From positions 1-32,301 of the forward strand of contig JAKARZ010000024.1 in the NCBI GenBank assembly GCA_021828405.1: DNA of 32,301 nucleotides. Reading direction: 5' to 3'. The first letter of the stretch is position 1; the number at the start of each line of letters is the position of its first letter. Under the pieces are notes generated by a model that did not search any database, had not been told where the DNA came from, and was given only the letters and a program-made list of their open reading frames with translations. The stretch is from Bacillota bacterium (GTDB lineage Bacteria > Bacillota_E > Sulfobacillia > Sulfobacillales > JAIMBI01). Shown here piece by piece: positions 7,683-16,631 of the stretch. Both the position numbers and the translations under genes were made by a program.

Positions 7683-9452
7683 TCATCCCTCCCTTCTGGG
7701 CGCGCGCTTGCTTGCGCTGATCTCCTGAAACAACTGCCTGATCTCCGCCGCCACCACGGGGTCGTCCGGGTCAGCCACGGCCTTCAGATGCCGCCACTCG
7801 CGTTCCCGCCGCTGGGTTTTCACCTGCTGCGCCAGCTCCATGACCAAGTCTCCTGAGACGGGCCACGGGACCGCCGCCGCCGCGGTGACTAGTTCCTGTG
7901 CCTCGGCCGGCAGCCGCATCAGCCATGTGGCCAGCGAGGAGCCCCCCTGCTCGGCCAGCGCGGGCCACTCCTCCCGGATGGCCTCCCAACGCGGGTCTCT
8001 ACAGAGTTCGGGAAGCGCGGCCAAAACCCCTTCCATGCGGTCGGGAAATTGTATCAATGACGCCAGCAAATTGATCTCCACATCCTGCGGGCCAAGATTT
8101 ACCTCTGAACGGCGCATATTATGCCGGGTTTTTTCCGAATTATTCCCGCCAGCCCCTTGTTTCCCCTTGGGTCGGTTTGCTAGAACTTTTGTTTCCACCC
8201 CCCACGCGCTCTCCAGCAAGGCTGCATATTCCGCCCGCTCGACAGGGTCGGTCATGGCGTCCAACAGCTCGACCATCTCGCGGACGGCCCGCACCTTGGC
8301 CTCGGGATGGACATGCACCGCTGCCTGCCCATCGCGGATGCGGCGGGCCAGATACGGCATCCGCGCCTCCACGACCGTCACCAGCGCGGCGGCCCCCTGG
8401 GTAGCCAAAAACTCGTCGGCATCCTTCGCCGTCTGGTAGTCGACCGAGGAAACCGCCAGACCCTCCGCCGCCAACACCATGAATGCCCGGCGCATCGCCT
8501 CCTGGCCGGCGGCGTCCCGGTCATACGCACACACCACTTGATTCGTAAAACGCCTCAGGTACCGAACATGTTCCACGGTCAACGCGGTCCCGAGCGATCC
8601 AACCGCCTCCGACAACCCTGCCCGGTGCATGGCCAGGACGTCCATGTACCCCTCCACAATGATGGGTGCCCGCCCCTGAGACCAAGTTGCACGTGCCCGA
8701 TCTGCCCCGTAAAGAATTCTCCCCTTGTGATATACGGGTGTTTCTGGTGTATTCAAGTATTTGGGCACCCCTGCCTCATCCGTCACCGCCCGTCCACCAA
8801 ATCCCACCACCCGGCCGTCCGGGTCCCGGATGGGAAACGTCAGTCGGCCCCGCAGGCGGTCGTAAGCTCCTCGGTCCCGTTCCATCGCCAAGCCCGCTTC
8901 GACGATGTCCGTCACCGGGTAGCCCGAGCGCCGGAGGTTCGACAGGAGCCCGTCCCATTCATCGGGCGCCCAGCCCAGTCCAAAGTCGTCCACCGTTGCC
9001 GCGGGAAGCCCACGCCGGTCCAGGTAGGCTCGGCCCGCGCGGCCAGCGTCCCCCGCCAACGCCGCGCGAAAGTACTGCTGGGCTGCCGCCAGCACTGCGA
9101 GGAGCGCCGTGCGGCGTCCCCCCCGGTCCCCCGACCGCTCCGGCAAGGCGATACCCGCCCGGTCAGCCAGTTCTGCCAGTGCCTCGGGAAAGCTCTTGCC
9201 GTCGCGCCGCATAACAAACGTGAACACGTTGCCGCCCACCTGGCACCCGAAGCAGTAAAATAACTGCCGCGCGGAGTCCACGCTGAAGGACGGCGACTTT
9301 TCGGCATGAAAGGGACAGAGCCCCCAAAGCTTTTGGCCTCGCCGGCGCAAGGTCACGGTTTCGCCAACCACGGCAGCAATGTCGGTCGCGTCGCGAACGC
9401 GATCCACCGTCGCCGCCCCCGACCCATCGTCTGTTCGCACCCTATTCACCAT
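7683..9452 (-). CDS. dnaG: DNA primase DnaG
   Basis: This 589-residue protein makes RNA primers at the replication fork with the DnaB-type helicase. The N-terminal zinc-binding domain has Cys46, His49, Cys67 and Cys70 (CPFH and CFGC). The catalytic core follows with [20 protein letters not shown] and [14 protein letters not shown]. The TOPRIM domain shows [13 protein letters not shown] with the catalytic Glu, then YDRDAAGQ. The C-terminal third is the helicase-binding region and is poorly conserved, as usual. The ATG at 9452 gives the normal spacing before the zinc ligands; its ribosome binding site is weak, and a long upstream extension of the frame is not credible. It is divergent from the epimerase-like gene at 9616 and is followed directly by rpoD. 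Confidence 0.96.
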   Translation of the reverse strand: MVNRVRTDDGSGAATVDRVRDATDIAAVVGETVTLRRRGQKLWGLCPFHAEKSPSFSVDSARQLFYCFGCQVGGNVFTFVMRRDGKSFPEALAELADRAGIALPERSGDRGGRRTALLAVLAAAQQYFRAALAGDAGRAGRAYLDRRGLPAATVDDFGLGWAPDEWDGLLSNLRRSGYPVTDIVEAGLAMERDRGAYDRLRGRLTFPIRDPDGRVVGFGGRAVTDEAGVPKYLNTPETPVYHKGRILYGADRARATWSQGRAPIIVEGYMDVLAMHRAGLSEAVGSLGTALTVEHVRYLRRFTNQVVCAYDRDAAGQEAMRRAFMVLAAEGLAVSSVDYQTAKDADEFLATQGAAALVTVVEARMPYLARRIRDGQAAVHVHPEAKVRAVREMVELLDAMTDPVERAEYAALLESAWGVETKVLANRPKGKQGAGGNNSEKTRHNMRRSEVNLGPQDVEINLLASLIQFPDRMEGVLAALPELCRDPRWEAIREEWPALAEQGGSSLATWLMRLPAEAQELVTAAAAVPWPVSGDLVMELAQQVKTQRREREWRHLKAVADPDDPVVAAEIRQLFQEISASKRAPRREG

Positions 9453-9615
9453 GACTTTAATTCGCGCTCGTCCATCCAGATTCCTGCCGGCAGACTCCCT
9501 CGACCGTGCTTTGGAAAAATTCTGTGTGCTGGAGGGCAGCAAGCACAGACAGGGAGCGTGCGCCGCCATGCCGAATCCGCACGGCAGAGGGGCAATTTTG
9601 GGGAGGTGCTTCGTC

Positions 9616-10596
9616 GTGCGGATATTGATTTTGGGGGGCACCGTTTTTTTGGGGCGCCACGTTGTCGAGGCCGCGGTGGTGGCTGGCCACGACGTGACCC
9701 TGTTCAACCGCGGCCAGAGTCAGCCCCACCTATTTCCTCACCTCGAGCAGATCTACGGTGACCGGGACGGTGACCTCGGGGCACTCGGCGGCCAGCAATG
9801 GGACGCGGTGGTGGACACCTCCGGACAACTGCCCCGCCTGGTCGCTGCGTCCGCGGCGGCGCTCTCCAGCGCAGGACAGTATCTGTTCGTGTCGTCCATC
9901 TCCGTCTACCGTGACGTGTCGGCCCCTGGCGTGCGGGAGGACGCGCCACCCCGAACGCTCTCCCACCCCGATTCGGAAGATGTGCGCACCGACTATGGCG
10001 CGCTGAAGTTTCTCTGCGAAGAGGAGGTGCGGTCGGGCTTCGGCGCCAGCGCCACCATTGTGCGGCCCGGTCTCATCGTCGGGCCGTGGGATCCCACCGA
10101 CCGGTTCACGTATTGGCCCGCCCGCTTGGATCAGGGCGGCGAGGTGCTGGTGCCGGGCCGCCCCGCGCGGCGCATTCAGTTCGTGGACGTCCGTGACCTG
10201 GCCACGTTCATGCTGCGGCTAGTGGAGCAGCGCACCCCGGGCACGTTCAACGCCGACCAGCCCCCCGGTGCGGTCACCATGGGCGACCTCATGGCAGCGT
10301 GTCAGGCCGCGGCGGCCAAGCCCTCCCACCTGCACTGGGTGGACGACAACTGGCTGGCGCGGGAAGGGGTGGGCGAGTGGACAGAACTGCCACTCTGGAT
10401 CCAACCCACGCCCGACCATCAGGGATTCTATGAGGTAGACTGCACGGCCGCGGCAGAGGCGGGTCTCACGCATCGCCCTCTCGCGGAAACGGTGCGCGAC
10501 ACGCTGCTGTGGCACCGCCAGCGCGAGCCCTACGCCTGGACCCAAACCGGGCTCGCGGCGGAGCGCGAGCAGGATCTTTTGATGCGGGCGCCGTAA
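9616..10596 (+). CDS. NAD-dependent epimerase/dehydratase family protein
   Basis: This 326-residue extended SDR begins with the Rossmann nucleotide-binding motif VRILILGGTVFLGRHVV. It continues with an SDR core where FVSSISVY is followed by YGALKFLCEEE, giving the YxxxK catalytic pair. Later parts (IVRPGLIVGPWDPTDRF and RRIQFVDVRDLA) are typical of the isoflavone-reductase/UDP-glucose-epimerase-like group. Such proteins act on nucleotide sugars or other small substrates with NAD(P); the actual substrate is unknown. GGGAGGTG 9 bases upstream supports the GTG at 9616. It diverges from dnaG across a 163-base gap that should hold both promoters. A degraded copy of part of this gene lies just downstream (10657-10740). 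Confidence 0.85.
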   Translation: MRILILGGTVFLGRHVVEAAVVAGHDVTLFNRGQSQPHLFPHLEQIYGDRDGDLGALGGQQWDAVVDTSGQLPRLVAASAAALSSAGQYLFVSSISVYRDVSAPGVREDAPPRTLSHPDSEDVRTDYGALKFLCEEEVRSGFGASATIVRPGLIVGPWDPTDRFTYWPARLDQGGEVLVPGRPARRIQFVDVRDLATFMLRLVEQRTPGTFNADQPPGAVTMGDLMAACQAAAAKPSHLHWVDDNWLAREGVGEWTELPLWIQPTPDHQGFYEVDCTAAAEAGLTHRPLAETVRDTLLWHRQREPYAWTQTGLAAEREQDLLMRAP

Positions 10597-10656
10597 GGGC
10601 GCACCGGGACCGGCAACGGCGGGGGATTCCCGGTGCACCGCGGCGGCCTCACGTCA

Positions 10657-10740
10657 AACGTCGGCCGGGAGGTGTCCTGCTGCCAGGCCACTCGCACCGC
10701 CGCATTCGGTTGGTGGACGGACGCGACGTAGCCGGGTGTC
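10657..10740 (+). pseudogene. Fragment of a second epimerase-like gene
   Basis: This stretch resembles bases 10130-10205 inside the neighbouring epimerase gene. One frame reads VLLPGHSHRRIRLVDGRDVA against VLVPGRPARRIQFVDVRDLA in the intact gene. Nothing before or after it matches, so it is a short relic of a paralogue or of a partial duplication. It is the first of several relics between 10.6 and 11.7 kb. Confidence 0.5.
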
Positions 10741-10778
10741 ATCGGATTGCGGCCAACCGATTACGCCGAAGGCGGCCG

Positions 10779-10980
10779 GATAGCGGCCGCGCGACGCGAA
10801 TGAGCCGGTGCTCAAGCGCGTGCCACCTTGGTCCCAGGAGACAAGGCGGGGCGGGCGTGTTTGGCCGAAAGAGGTCGGTGGTGGCAGACACATCCGTGAT
10901 CATCGTCAGGGGGAGGCATCATTGGGCTCAGCACAGCGTTCAAAATGGCCCCGGGGGGCGGGCGGGCATTACCGCATAGG
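10779..10980 (+). pseudogene. Truncated copy of the FAD oxidoreductase start and its leader
   Basis: This segment aligns with 22237-22440, covering the leader and first codons of the intact FAD-dependent oxidoreductase. Shared blocks include GCGAATGAGCCGGTGCTCA and GGGGGAGGCATCAT. The coding part reads VVADTSVIIVRG where the intact gene has VASTSVIVVGGG; small indels then break the frame. The FAD-binding GxGxxG is destroyed and no further part of the gene follows. It joins directly to a recombinase relic on the other strand. Confidence 0.7.
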
Positions 10981-11304
10981 CGAATCGAAGCGGGCCCAGC
11001 GGTCGGTAACCTCCACCAGCACTAGGTCAGTCTCCCCGTTGGCCGCCAAACGGAAAAGGCGCCTTAAGCCTTTGCGCCTCTCCTTCAGGCCGGAGGTACG
11101 TTCTCGGACGGCGGGGGTCCCCTCGTAACCGCACTCTGCCGCTGTTTGCGGTAGCCGTTCCAACTGGCGCGCCCGGTTCCCCGCCGCCAGTTGTTTTTCT
11201 GATGAGACCCGGGCGTCCACGGCGCAGCGGACAGCCATCGTCCGACGGGAGCGGAGCACACCGTCCACCTCCAGTCGGGAACAACGGCGCGGGCCGGTAG
11301 GCAA
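10969..11304 (-). pseudogene. Serine recombinase fragment, IS607-type transposase remnant
   Basis: The 111-codon frame contains AVDARVSSEKQLAAGNRARQ, the signature of a serine recombinase catalytic domain with the nucleophilic Ser in ARVSS. It continues with SGLKERRKGLRRLFRLAANG and TDLVLVEVTDRWARF, matching the IS607-family TnpA catalytic domain. The usual N-terminal MerR-like DNA-binding domain is not recognisable and the protein ends abruptly after DRWARF, before the conserved helices that complete the fold. No TnpB partner is nearby. It is therefore a truncated remnant of a mobile element. Its 3' end abuts the truncated FAD oxidoreductase copy, so that rearrangement may be linked to the element. 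Confidence 0.75.
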
Positions 11305-11526
11305 CCGGATAGAATGGAGACGCCCAGCCTCTTCCTACCGATAGATCGTCCGCACGGTTATACTAGGTATTTGGCGGTTTGTCCGGTAGAACGCAAGTGT
11401 TCTGTGTTCATGCTTCCATGATAGCCCTGCGTCAGGACTTGTCAGGCGGGACAAGTACCTCTTTTGACCGCCAGCCACCAACACGTGCGGCCACGCCACC
11501 CACGACCCACCGCGGCACAGGATGCC
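11305..11526. other. Gene-free spacer inside the relic region
   Basis: A somewhat more AT-rich patch (about 11355-11375, with TTATACTAGGTATT) could be a remnant promoter, but no start or family follows it. I see no intact gene. Confidence 0.4.
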
Positions 11527-11660
11527 AAAGGAGATGCCGCATGGTAGCAAGAGAACCCTAGTTCTACTGGCGGCGGTTGGAGGTGGTCCTTTGGGACGCC
11601 CGGTAGCCCAGGCTACCCGGAGACGTCGGGCACGCAATCACGTAGGTCATGTCCAGGGTT
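11527..11660 (+). pseudogene. N-terminal fragment of an Asp/Glu racemase-like gene
   Basis: This piece aligns with 23708-23850, the start of the second racemase relic. Both begin with AAAGG(G)AGATG and an ATG about 10 bases later. Across frames it retains RLPGDVGHAIT, the PGDxGN-type motif of the Asp/Glu/hydantoin racemase superfamily. It contains an in-frame TAG and at least one frameshift, and nothing follows after about 11660. Confidence 0.55.
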
Positions 11661-11695
11661 ACGGTTGCGGGCCCGCCGCTAGCGACGCACAGCGA

Positions 11696-11724
11696 CTCCC
11701 CGACCGCATGAGAACGTCGGGGAG
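11696..11724 (-). terminator. Hairpin downstream of the ammonia-lyase operon
   Basis: CTCCCCGAC and GTCGGGGAG form a perfect 9-bp stem with an 11-base loop, about 78 bases beyond the aldehyde dehydrogenase stop. It lacks a T-run. It is the best visible candidate for the end of the seven-gene transcript. Confidence 0.35.
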
Positions 11725-11801
11725 CCCGAGCCCGTATTTTCATGCCGCAGGATGCCGCCTGCCGGTATGGGTAACCATGACCAGGGCGCAACCTCCCCCT
11801 C

Positions 11802-13271
11802 TCAACTCGCGCCAGGTGGGTCTTGGCTTATCAGCGTGTGCAGTTCGGTGGCCTCTTCGAACGCCCAACGCCCATGCCCGCGACCCAAGCCGCTTTGCTT
11901 CACTCCACCGAAGGCCTGGTCCACTCCCGAAGCACCCGCTCGGTGCGCATTGATAAACGTGGTGCCGGCCTCAAGTTCCCGCGCCAACGCTAATCCTCGG
12001 TCCACGTCCGGCGTCCAAATGGACGAGCACAGACCAAACTCAGTCCCATTGGCCCACGCTTGGACTTCCGCCCACTGCCGAAAAGGGAGGACCGGAATCG
12101 CCGGTCCGAACTGTTCTTCCGCCACCAAGGGCGCATCCGGCCGAATGTCGGTGACGATTATTGGGGGTAGGAAGTACCCCTCATGGTGGGTGGCCCACTC
12201 AGACATCGTCCCACTGCGATAGACGGTGGCCCCCTGGTGCGCGGCCTCTTCCACCAGTGCCTCGACCCGCCGCATCTGGTCGCGGTTGTTCACCGGTCCC
12301 ATGCCGGTGTCGGGATGAAGTCCATTTCCCACCCGTATGGTCGCGGTTTCCGCTCGGAACGCTTCCACGAACTCCTGGTAGCGCCGCTCGTGCACGTAGA
12401 CGCGTTTGATGTTGAGGCAGATTTGCCCACTGGCGTTGAATACCCCGGCCGAGATGGCCCGGCACAGTGCTGGGGTCACCGGCATATCTTCCAGGATGAT
12501 GGCCGGGTCATTCCCTCCCAACTCCAGGCTCACATCGGCAATGCGATCGGCGGCCACTCGCATCAGCTCGCGGCCGGTTTCTGTGCTGCCGGTAAACGCG
12601 ATGCGGCGGACCGCCGAATGCTGGGCCAGCGAGAGGCCGACGCGTCTTCCCGCTCCTGTCACCACGTTCAAGACGCCGGGCGGAAGCCCCTTGGCCACCA
12701 TCCTCAAGACGCGGGACAGCGTCAGCGGCGCCAAACTGGATGGTTTGACCACTACCGGGTTGCCGCTTAACAGCGCGGGGATGAGCATTAAGAAACCAAG
12801 CGTGAGCGGCGAGTTCCAGGGCACAATCACCGCCGTTACGCCGACGGGCTGCCGGATATACCGCGTGATCCCTCGCTCGGTGCTCTCTTGCCACTCCCAG
12901 GCAAACCCCTCCCGTGAGAGATCTGCAAAGTAGTGCAGCATGTGCAGGGCGGTGTCCAGGTTTCGACGCGACTCCTCAAGCACCTTGCCGTGTTCGCGAG
13001 TTTGCAGTTCGGCCAGCTCTTCCCTGGCCGCCTCAATCAAAGGCGCGGCCTGCAACAGCCGGTCGGCCCGTTCCGCCACGGGGCACCGGCGCCATTCCGG
13101 AAAGGCATCGCGCGCCGCTTGAATAGCGGCCGTGACCTGACGTTGATCGCCTTCTCCCACGTAACCCACGAGCTCCTGCACGTCGGCAGGATTTCGGACC
13201 GGTGTCCATTCTTCCGACTGCATCTCCTGCCCGTTGATGTGGTGCGCCAAGCGCATGGCTTCACTTTCCAT
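11802..13271 (-). CDS. NAD(P)-dependent aldehyde dehydrogenase
   Basis: This 489-residue protein is a full-length aldehyde dehydrogenase. Motifs include the PWNSPLTL segment near the catalytic Asn, VVVKPSS for the cofactor, the FTGSTETGR turn, the general-base Glu in LELGGNDPAI, and the nucleophilic Cys in NASGQICLN. The family oxidises aldehydes to acids, and the closest feel is to benzaldehyde/vanillin-type dehydrogenases; no acyl-CoA-forming subtype is indicated. It is the last gene of the operon, 61 bases behind the first CoA-transferase. The best role in context is oxidation of the aldehyde released by the predicted aldolase. The ATG at 13271 has a closely spaced GGAAG; the ATG at 13256, 7 bases after GGAAAG, is an equal alternative. 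Confidence 0.93.
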   Translation of the reverse strand: MESEAMRLAHHINGQEMQSEEWTPVRNPADVQELVGYVGEGDQRQVTAAIQAARDAFPEWRRCPVAERADRLLQAAPLIEAAREELAELQTREHGKVLEESRRNLDTALHMLHYFADLSREGFAWEWQESTERGITRYIRQPVGVTAVIVPWNSPLTLGFLMLIPALLSGNPVVVKPSSLAPLTLSRVLRMVAKGLPPGVLNVVTGAGRRVGLSLAQHSAVRRIAFTGSTETGRELMRVAADRIADVSLELGGNDPAIILEDMPVTPALCRAISAGVFNASGQICLNIKRVYVHERRYQEFVEAFRAETATIRVGNGLHPDTGMGPVNNRDQMRRVEALVEEAAHQGATVYRSGTMSEWATHHEGYFLPPIIVTDIRPDAPLVAEEQFGPAIPVLPFRQWAEVQAWANGTEFGLCSSIWTPDVDRGLALARELEAGTTFINAHRAGASGVDQAFGGVKQSGLGRGHGRWAFEEATELHTLISQDPPGAS

Positions 13272-13332
13272 CTTCCATCGGCGGCTCCCCTCTGACGAGT
13301 CTCACTGCTAGACCTGCCGGTCCCGCGGAACT

Positions 13333-14571
13333 TTACTCAAGGCCGCCCGCCTCTTGATAGGCGGCAATCTCCTCGGCAGACAACCCGAGCACTTCCCGCA
13401 GGATGGTCTCATTGTCCTGGCCCAACAGGGGCGCGTGCCGCCACACCCCCCCCGGGGTTAAGGAGAGGAGTATTGCGGGCCCCGGCAACATCAACCCCGG
13501 CAGGAAAGGATGCTTGGTGTCCACCAACATTTCGCGCGCCGCCAATTGGGGGTCGTTCAACAGGTCTTGCCCGTTGGCCACCACGGCTGCTGGCACACGG
13601 TGAGCTTGGCAAGCGGCAACAACCTCTTCGGCCGCGAGCGACGCCGTCCACCTGCCGATGGCCCGATCCATGGCTTCCCGGTGAGCACGGCGACCCGATG
13701 CCGTCGCAAACTCGGGGTTTTGGGCCCCCTCCCCAAACCCCATGACGGTACAAAGCCCTGCCCACGCCTCGTCGTCAGGGCAGGCGATGAAACACCAGCG
13801 ATCTTGACCAGCGCACGGGTAGCACCCGTGGGGGAACCAAAAAGGATGACCGTTCCCCTCCGGCTCAGCGTCCTCACCGCTACCAAGGTACTGGGTCAGG
13901 GCCGGCCCCACCAAACTGGCGGTCACCTCGGACTGCGCCACGTCAATCCACCGCCCCACGGGATCGCGATCCCGTGCGAAGAGCGCCGCCAAAATCAGCG
14001 CGGCGACATGGACACCCACCACGTAATCGGGATAAGACGTCTGCGAGCCCACCGGCTCTTCCTCGTTGGGGTAGCTCCACAGATAGGTGAGGCCCGAGAG
14101 TGGCATCAGGCTCGGTCCCCAGGTCACCCACTCACTGTGGGGTCCCACACTGCCGAGGCCAGGAATCGACACGATCACCAGGTCAGGCTTGACGGCCCAG
14201 AGCGCCTCCCGTCCAAGTCCCAGGCGCTCCATCACCCCCACGCTAAAATTGTCCACCACCACATCGGCGGTGGCGACCAATCGGAGGGCCAACTCCCGTC
14301 CCGCCTCCGTCTTGAGGTCGAGCGTCATGCCGCGCTTGTTCTTGTTGTGGTCCGCGAAGGGGCGCGATGCCTCGATGTGGCTGTTTCCATCCCGGATTCG
14401 CCACCCGTCGGGCCGAAGCCGCGATTCCACCTTGATCACGTCGGCCCCAAAGTACGCGAGCTGCATGGTGCCATAGGGCCCAGCCGCGATGTGGCTGAAG
14501 TCGAGGATCCGAACTCCTGAAAGCGCTCCTTGGGTCGGATCCATCCCCGTATCCCCCATCATCCCCATCAT
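13333..14571 (-). CDS. Class III (CaiB/BaiF) CoA-transferase, catalytic Asp present
   Basis: This roughly 412-residue protein belongs to the family III CoA-transferases, which move CoA between carboxylates through mixed anhydride intermediates on an Asp. The N-terminal Rossmann part begins GVRILDFSHIAAGPYGTMQL and includes ADVIKVES and NKNKRGMTLDLKTEAGR. The catalytic Asp is in TSYPDYVVGVHVAALILAAL, matching the DxxxG pattern of the family. The ATG at 14571 overlaps the upstream CoA-transferase stop as ATGA and follows GGGGGG, so translational coupling is likely; ATGs at 14562 or 14544 are alternatives. Being paired with a second, divergent CoA-transferase suggests a heteromeric enzyme. Its predicted substrate is the unsaturated acid made by the ammonia-lyase. 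Confidence 0.92.
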   Translation of the reverse strand: MMGMMGDTGMDPTQGALSGVRILDFSHIAAGPYGTMQLAYFGADVIKVESRLRPDGWRIRDGNSHIEASRPFADHNKNKRGMTLDLKTEAGRELALRLVATADVVVDNFSVGVMERLGLGREALWAVKPDLVIVSIPGLGSVGPHSEWVTWGPSLMPLSGLTYLWSYPNEEEPVGSQTSYPDYVVGVHVAALILAALFARDRDPVGRWIDVAQSEVTASLVGPALTQYLGSGEDAEPEGNGHPFWFPHGCYPCAGQDRWCFIACPDDEAWAGLCTVMGFGEGAQNPEFATASGRRAHREAMDRAIGRWTASLAAEEVVAACQAHRVPAAVVANGQDLLNDPQLAAREMLVDTKHPFLPGLMLPGPAILLSLTPGGVWRHAPLLGQDNETILREVLGLSAEEIAAYQEAGGLE

Positions 14572-15779
14572 AGCGCCCCCCACGCGTGGAGCTGCTCGCG
14601 CTCAACCGCTGTCAGGTTGAGCCATCCACCCAGGATGGCGTCGTTGTCCTGTCCGAGAGTGGGCACCTCCGTGCTCCCCGCGGGGCGACCTTGGTTAACC
14701 ATCCACGGCGTCGCCGGAAAACCGAGCGTCTTCGCGTCGTGCCCGTAAACCGTCGGGATAAACCCGCGCGCGACCGCTTGGGGATCATGCGCATAGTCCG
14801 AGACCCGGTTCACGGGTGCGCAGGGGATCTTGCGCCGCTGGGCTTCCTCGTAAAGCTCTGCCTTGGAAAACCCGCGCGCCCACGCACCCACAACGCCATC
14901 GACAAACTCGGCATGCGCCCGGCGGTACGCGCCGGCCTTCCATTCTGGGCCCGAAAGCACGCCGGGGTTTCCCATCCACTCCACCAAGCGCTCCCACGCG
15001 CCCTTCTGAGCGGGACTCACGAAGAAGTGCACATACCCATCCCGGCAACGATACACACGCCCCGGGGTCGCCACCCGGTGCTGGCTGCCGGATCGCTGGG
15101 TTGCCCGACCTTCCCCGGCGGCCGCCGAGATCAGGTTTTCCTGTGCCGCCAGCGCCGCCTGCATGGATACGTCCACATACTGCCCGCGTCCCAGTCTCCG
15201 ACGGGCCCAAAGCGCCGTCAACACGCCCATCGCCGCGTGGGTGCCGGCGACCACTTGCGCCTGTTCGCCGGGCGCCGCCACCGGCTCCAAGTCGGGCCGG
15301 CCGCTCACGGACATGAGCCCTCCAGCTGCGAAGGCCACCGCGTCGGTCGCGCGCCAATCCTTCCGCTCGCCCTGCTGACCCCACGGCGTGATCGACGCCA
15401 TCACGACCTCGGGATGGCGCTCCCGCCACTGGGCATACTGCAACCCCCACCGCACCAGCCGCCGGGGCGCGCCGCCCTCCACCAGCACGTCCACCCGGTC
15501 CAGGAGCCGGTGCAGCAGCGCTCGTCCATCCGCCGTGTCGAGGTCCAAGGTGATGCTTTTCTCTCCTCGGTGGTAATAGGCAAATGACGCGCTTAACCGC
15601 CCGCCGCCCGCGGTTTCGATGAAAGGGAGCCAGCGTCGGCGAACGGCCCCGCAAGGCGGCTCCACCAAAACCACGTCCGCCCCCAAATCCGTCAGCAGGC
15701 GAGAACAATATGACGCCGGGGGGTCTGCCAACACCAGCACCTGGACCCCGGCCAGCATGGGTCGTGCTTCACGGGACAT
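14568..15779 (-). CDS. Class III CoA-transferase, catalytic Asp apparently replaced
   Basis: This 403-residue CaiB/BaiF-family protein is only distantly similar to its neighbour. It keeps the family layout: GVQVLVLADPPASYCSRLL, then LGADVVLVEPP, GEKSITLDLDTADGR and GRGQYVDVSMQAALAAQENL. At the catalytic site the sequence is PGEQAQVVAGTHAAMGVLTA; aligned to DYVVG in the partner, the Asp position is Gln. If the alignment holds it cannot form the Asp-CoA/anhydride intermediates alone. It starts one base after the crotonase stop, with GGGGG 7 bases upstream of the ATG at 15779, and overlaps the next gene by 4 bases. A non-catalytic or substrate-binding subunit of a heterodimer is my inference. 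Confidence 0.88.
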   Translation of the reverse strand: MSREARPMLAGVQVLVLADPPASYCSRLLTDLGADVVLVEPPCGAVRRRWLPFIETAGGGRLSASFAYYHRGEKSITLDLDTADGRALLHRLLDRVDVLVEGGAPRRLVRWGLQYAQWRERHPEVVMASITPWGQQGERKDWRATDAVAFAAGGLMSVSGRPDLEPVAAPGEQAQVVAGTHAAMGVLTALWARRRLGRGQYVDVSMQAALAAQENLISAAAGEGRATQRSGSQHRVATPGRVYRCRDGYVHFFVSPAQKGAWERLVEWMGNPGVLSGPEWKAGAYRRAHAEFVDGVVGAWARGFSKAELYEEAQRRKIPCAPVNRVSDYAHDPQAVARGFIPTVYGHDAKTLGFPATPWMVNQGRPAGSTEVPTLGQDNDAILGGWLNLTAVEREQLHAWGAL

Positions 15780-15780
15780 G

Positions 15781-16596
15781 TTAAAACCCCCGATACTCCG
15801 GCGGACGCTTTTCACGAAAGGCGGCTAGGCCCTCCGCCGCGTCGGCAGTCTGCCGATTGCGCCATGCCATCAGATTGTCCTGCACCAGTGCCTGCGGGAG
15901 GGTCTGGTCCATCCCGCGGTACACCGCCTCCTTCACGGTGCGCACCGCCACCGGCCCGTTCTGGCAAATCTTGTGCGCCAACTGCAGCGTCTGGTCCATA
16001 AGCTCGGCGGCCGGCACCACCCGTTCCACCAACCCGATGCGGTACGCCTCAGCAGCATCGATCCAATCGCCCGTGAACAGCATCAGCAGCGCGTATCCCA
16101 TGGGCACCAGCCGGGGCAAGCGCTGACACCCGCCGGTTCCGGGAATGAGCGCGCGTTTGACCTCGGGCGTACCAAGCCGAGCATTGTCGGCCGCAATACG
16201 GATGTCGCAGGCCAGCGCCAACTCCAGACCCCCGCCCAGCGCGTAGCCGTTAATGGCCGCAATCACGGGCTTCCACAACGTGATCGGGTTATGGCCGTTC
16301 AAGCCCGGGGCCCTCTCCCGGCGGCCGACCGCCTCCGAAGCCCGGGACAGGTCCAGTCCGGTGGAAAACGCTCGCCCGCTTCCCGTAATCACCAGCACCC
16401 ACGCGTCGTCATCGTCTCGAAACGCTTCCAAATAGCGAGACTGCTGGGCCAATCCGTCGACGGTGAGCGCATTCATCTTATCGGGCCGATTCAACGTCAT
16501 CACGCGAACGCGACCGTCGGCTCGATAAAGCACTTCGGATTCTGCTTCGGCCCCAGCTTGGGACTCCACTTCGGATCCAACTCCGGATTCAGCCAC
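15781..16596 (-). CDS. Crotonase-family enoyl-CoA hydratase/isomerase
   Basis: This 271-residue crotonase has the CoA-binding and oxyanion-hole features NGYALGGGLELALACDIRIA and GLDLSRA, and the active-site Glu in GTPEVKRALIPGTGG, matching Glu144 of rat hydratase. The position of the second catalytic Glu (Glu164 of rat) aligns with Leu in GYALLMLFTGDWIDA. Classical hydratases use both. Known hydroxycinnamoyl-CoA hydratase-lyases keep the second rather than the first, so this enzyme does not simply match either. In context it would hydrate an enoyl-CoA such as cinnamoyl-CoA. Its GTG start at 16596 follows AAGGAGG by 8 bases. The N-terminal 22 residues are Ala/Glu/Ser-rich and look disordered. 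It lies 35 bases after the OB-fold gene. Confidence 0.9.
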   Translation of the reverse strand: MAESGVGSEVESQAGAEAESEVLYRADGRVRVMTLNRPDKMNALTVDGLAQQSRYLEAFRDDDDAWVLVITGSGRAFSTGLDLSRASEAVGRRERAPGLNGHNPITLWKPVIAAINGYALGGGLELALACDIRIAADNARLGTPEVKRALIPGTGGCQRLPRLVPMGYALLMLFTGDWIDAAEAYRIGLVERVVPAAELMDQTLQLAHKICQNGPVAVRTVKEAVYRGMDQTLPQALVQDNLMAWRNRQTADAAEGLAAFREKRPPEYRGF

Positions 16597-16631
16597 CTTC
16601 GGAACCTCCTTCGCCGCCCCTCGGGCACTTG

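Noticed and set aside
10797..10843. T-box-like string on the minus strand (AAGGTGGCACGCG), also at 22254-22300
   Set aside because: The conserved UGGNACCGCG core is not exact, there is no pairing 3' partner, no stem I and no minus-strand gene downstream. The sequence is the leader of a plus-strand gene.
11389..11402. GAAC-N6-GTTC, resembling a Gram-positive LexA box
   Set aside because: The LexA/DinR consensus needs a 4-base spacer, and no SOS gene follows.
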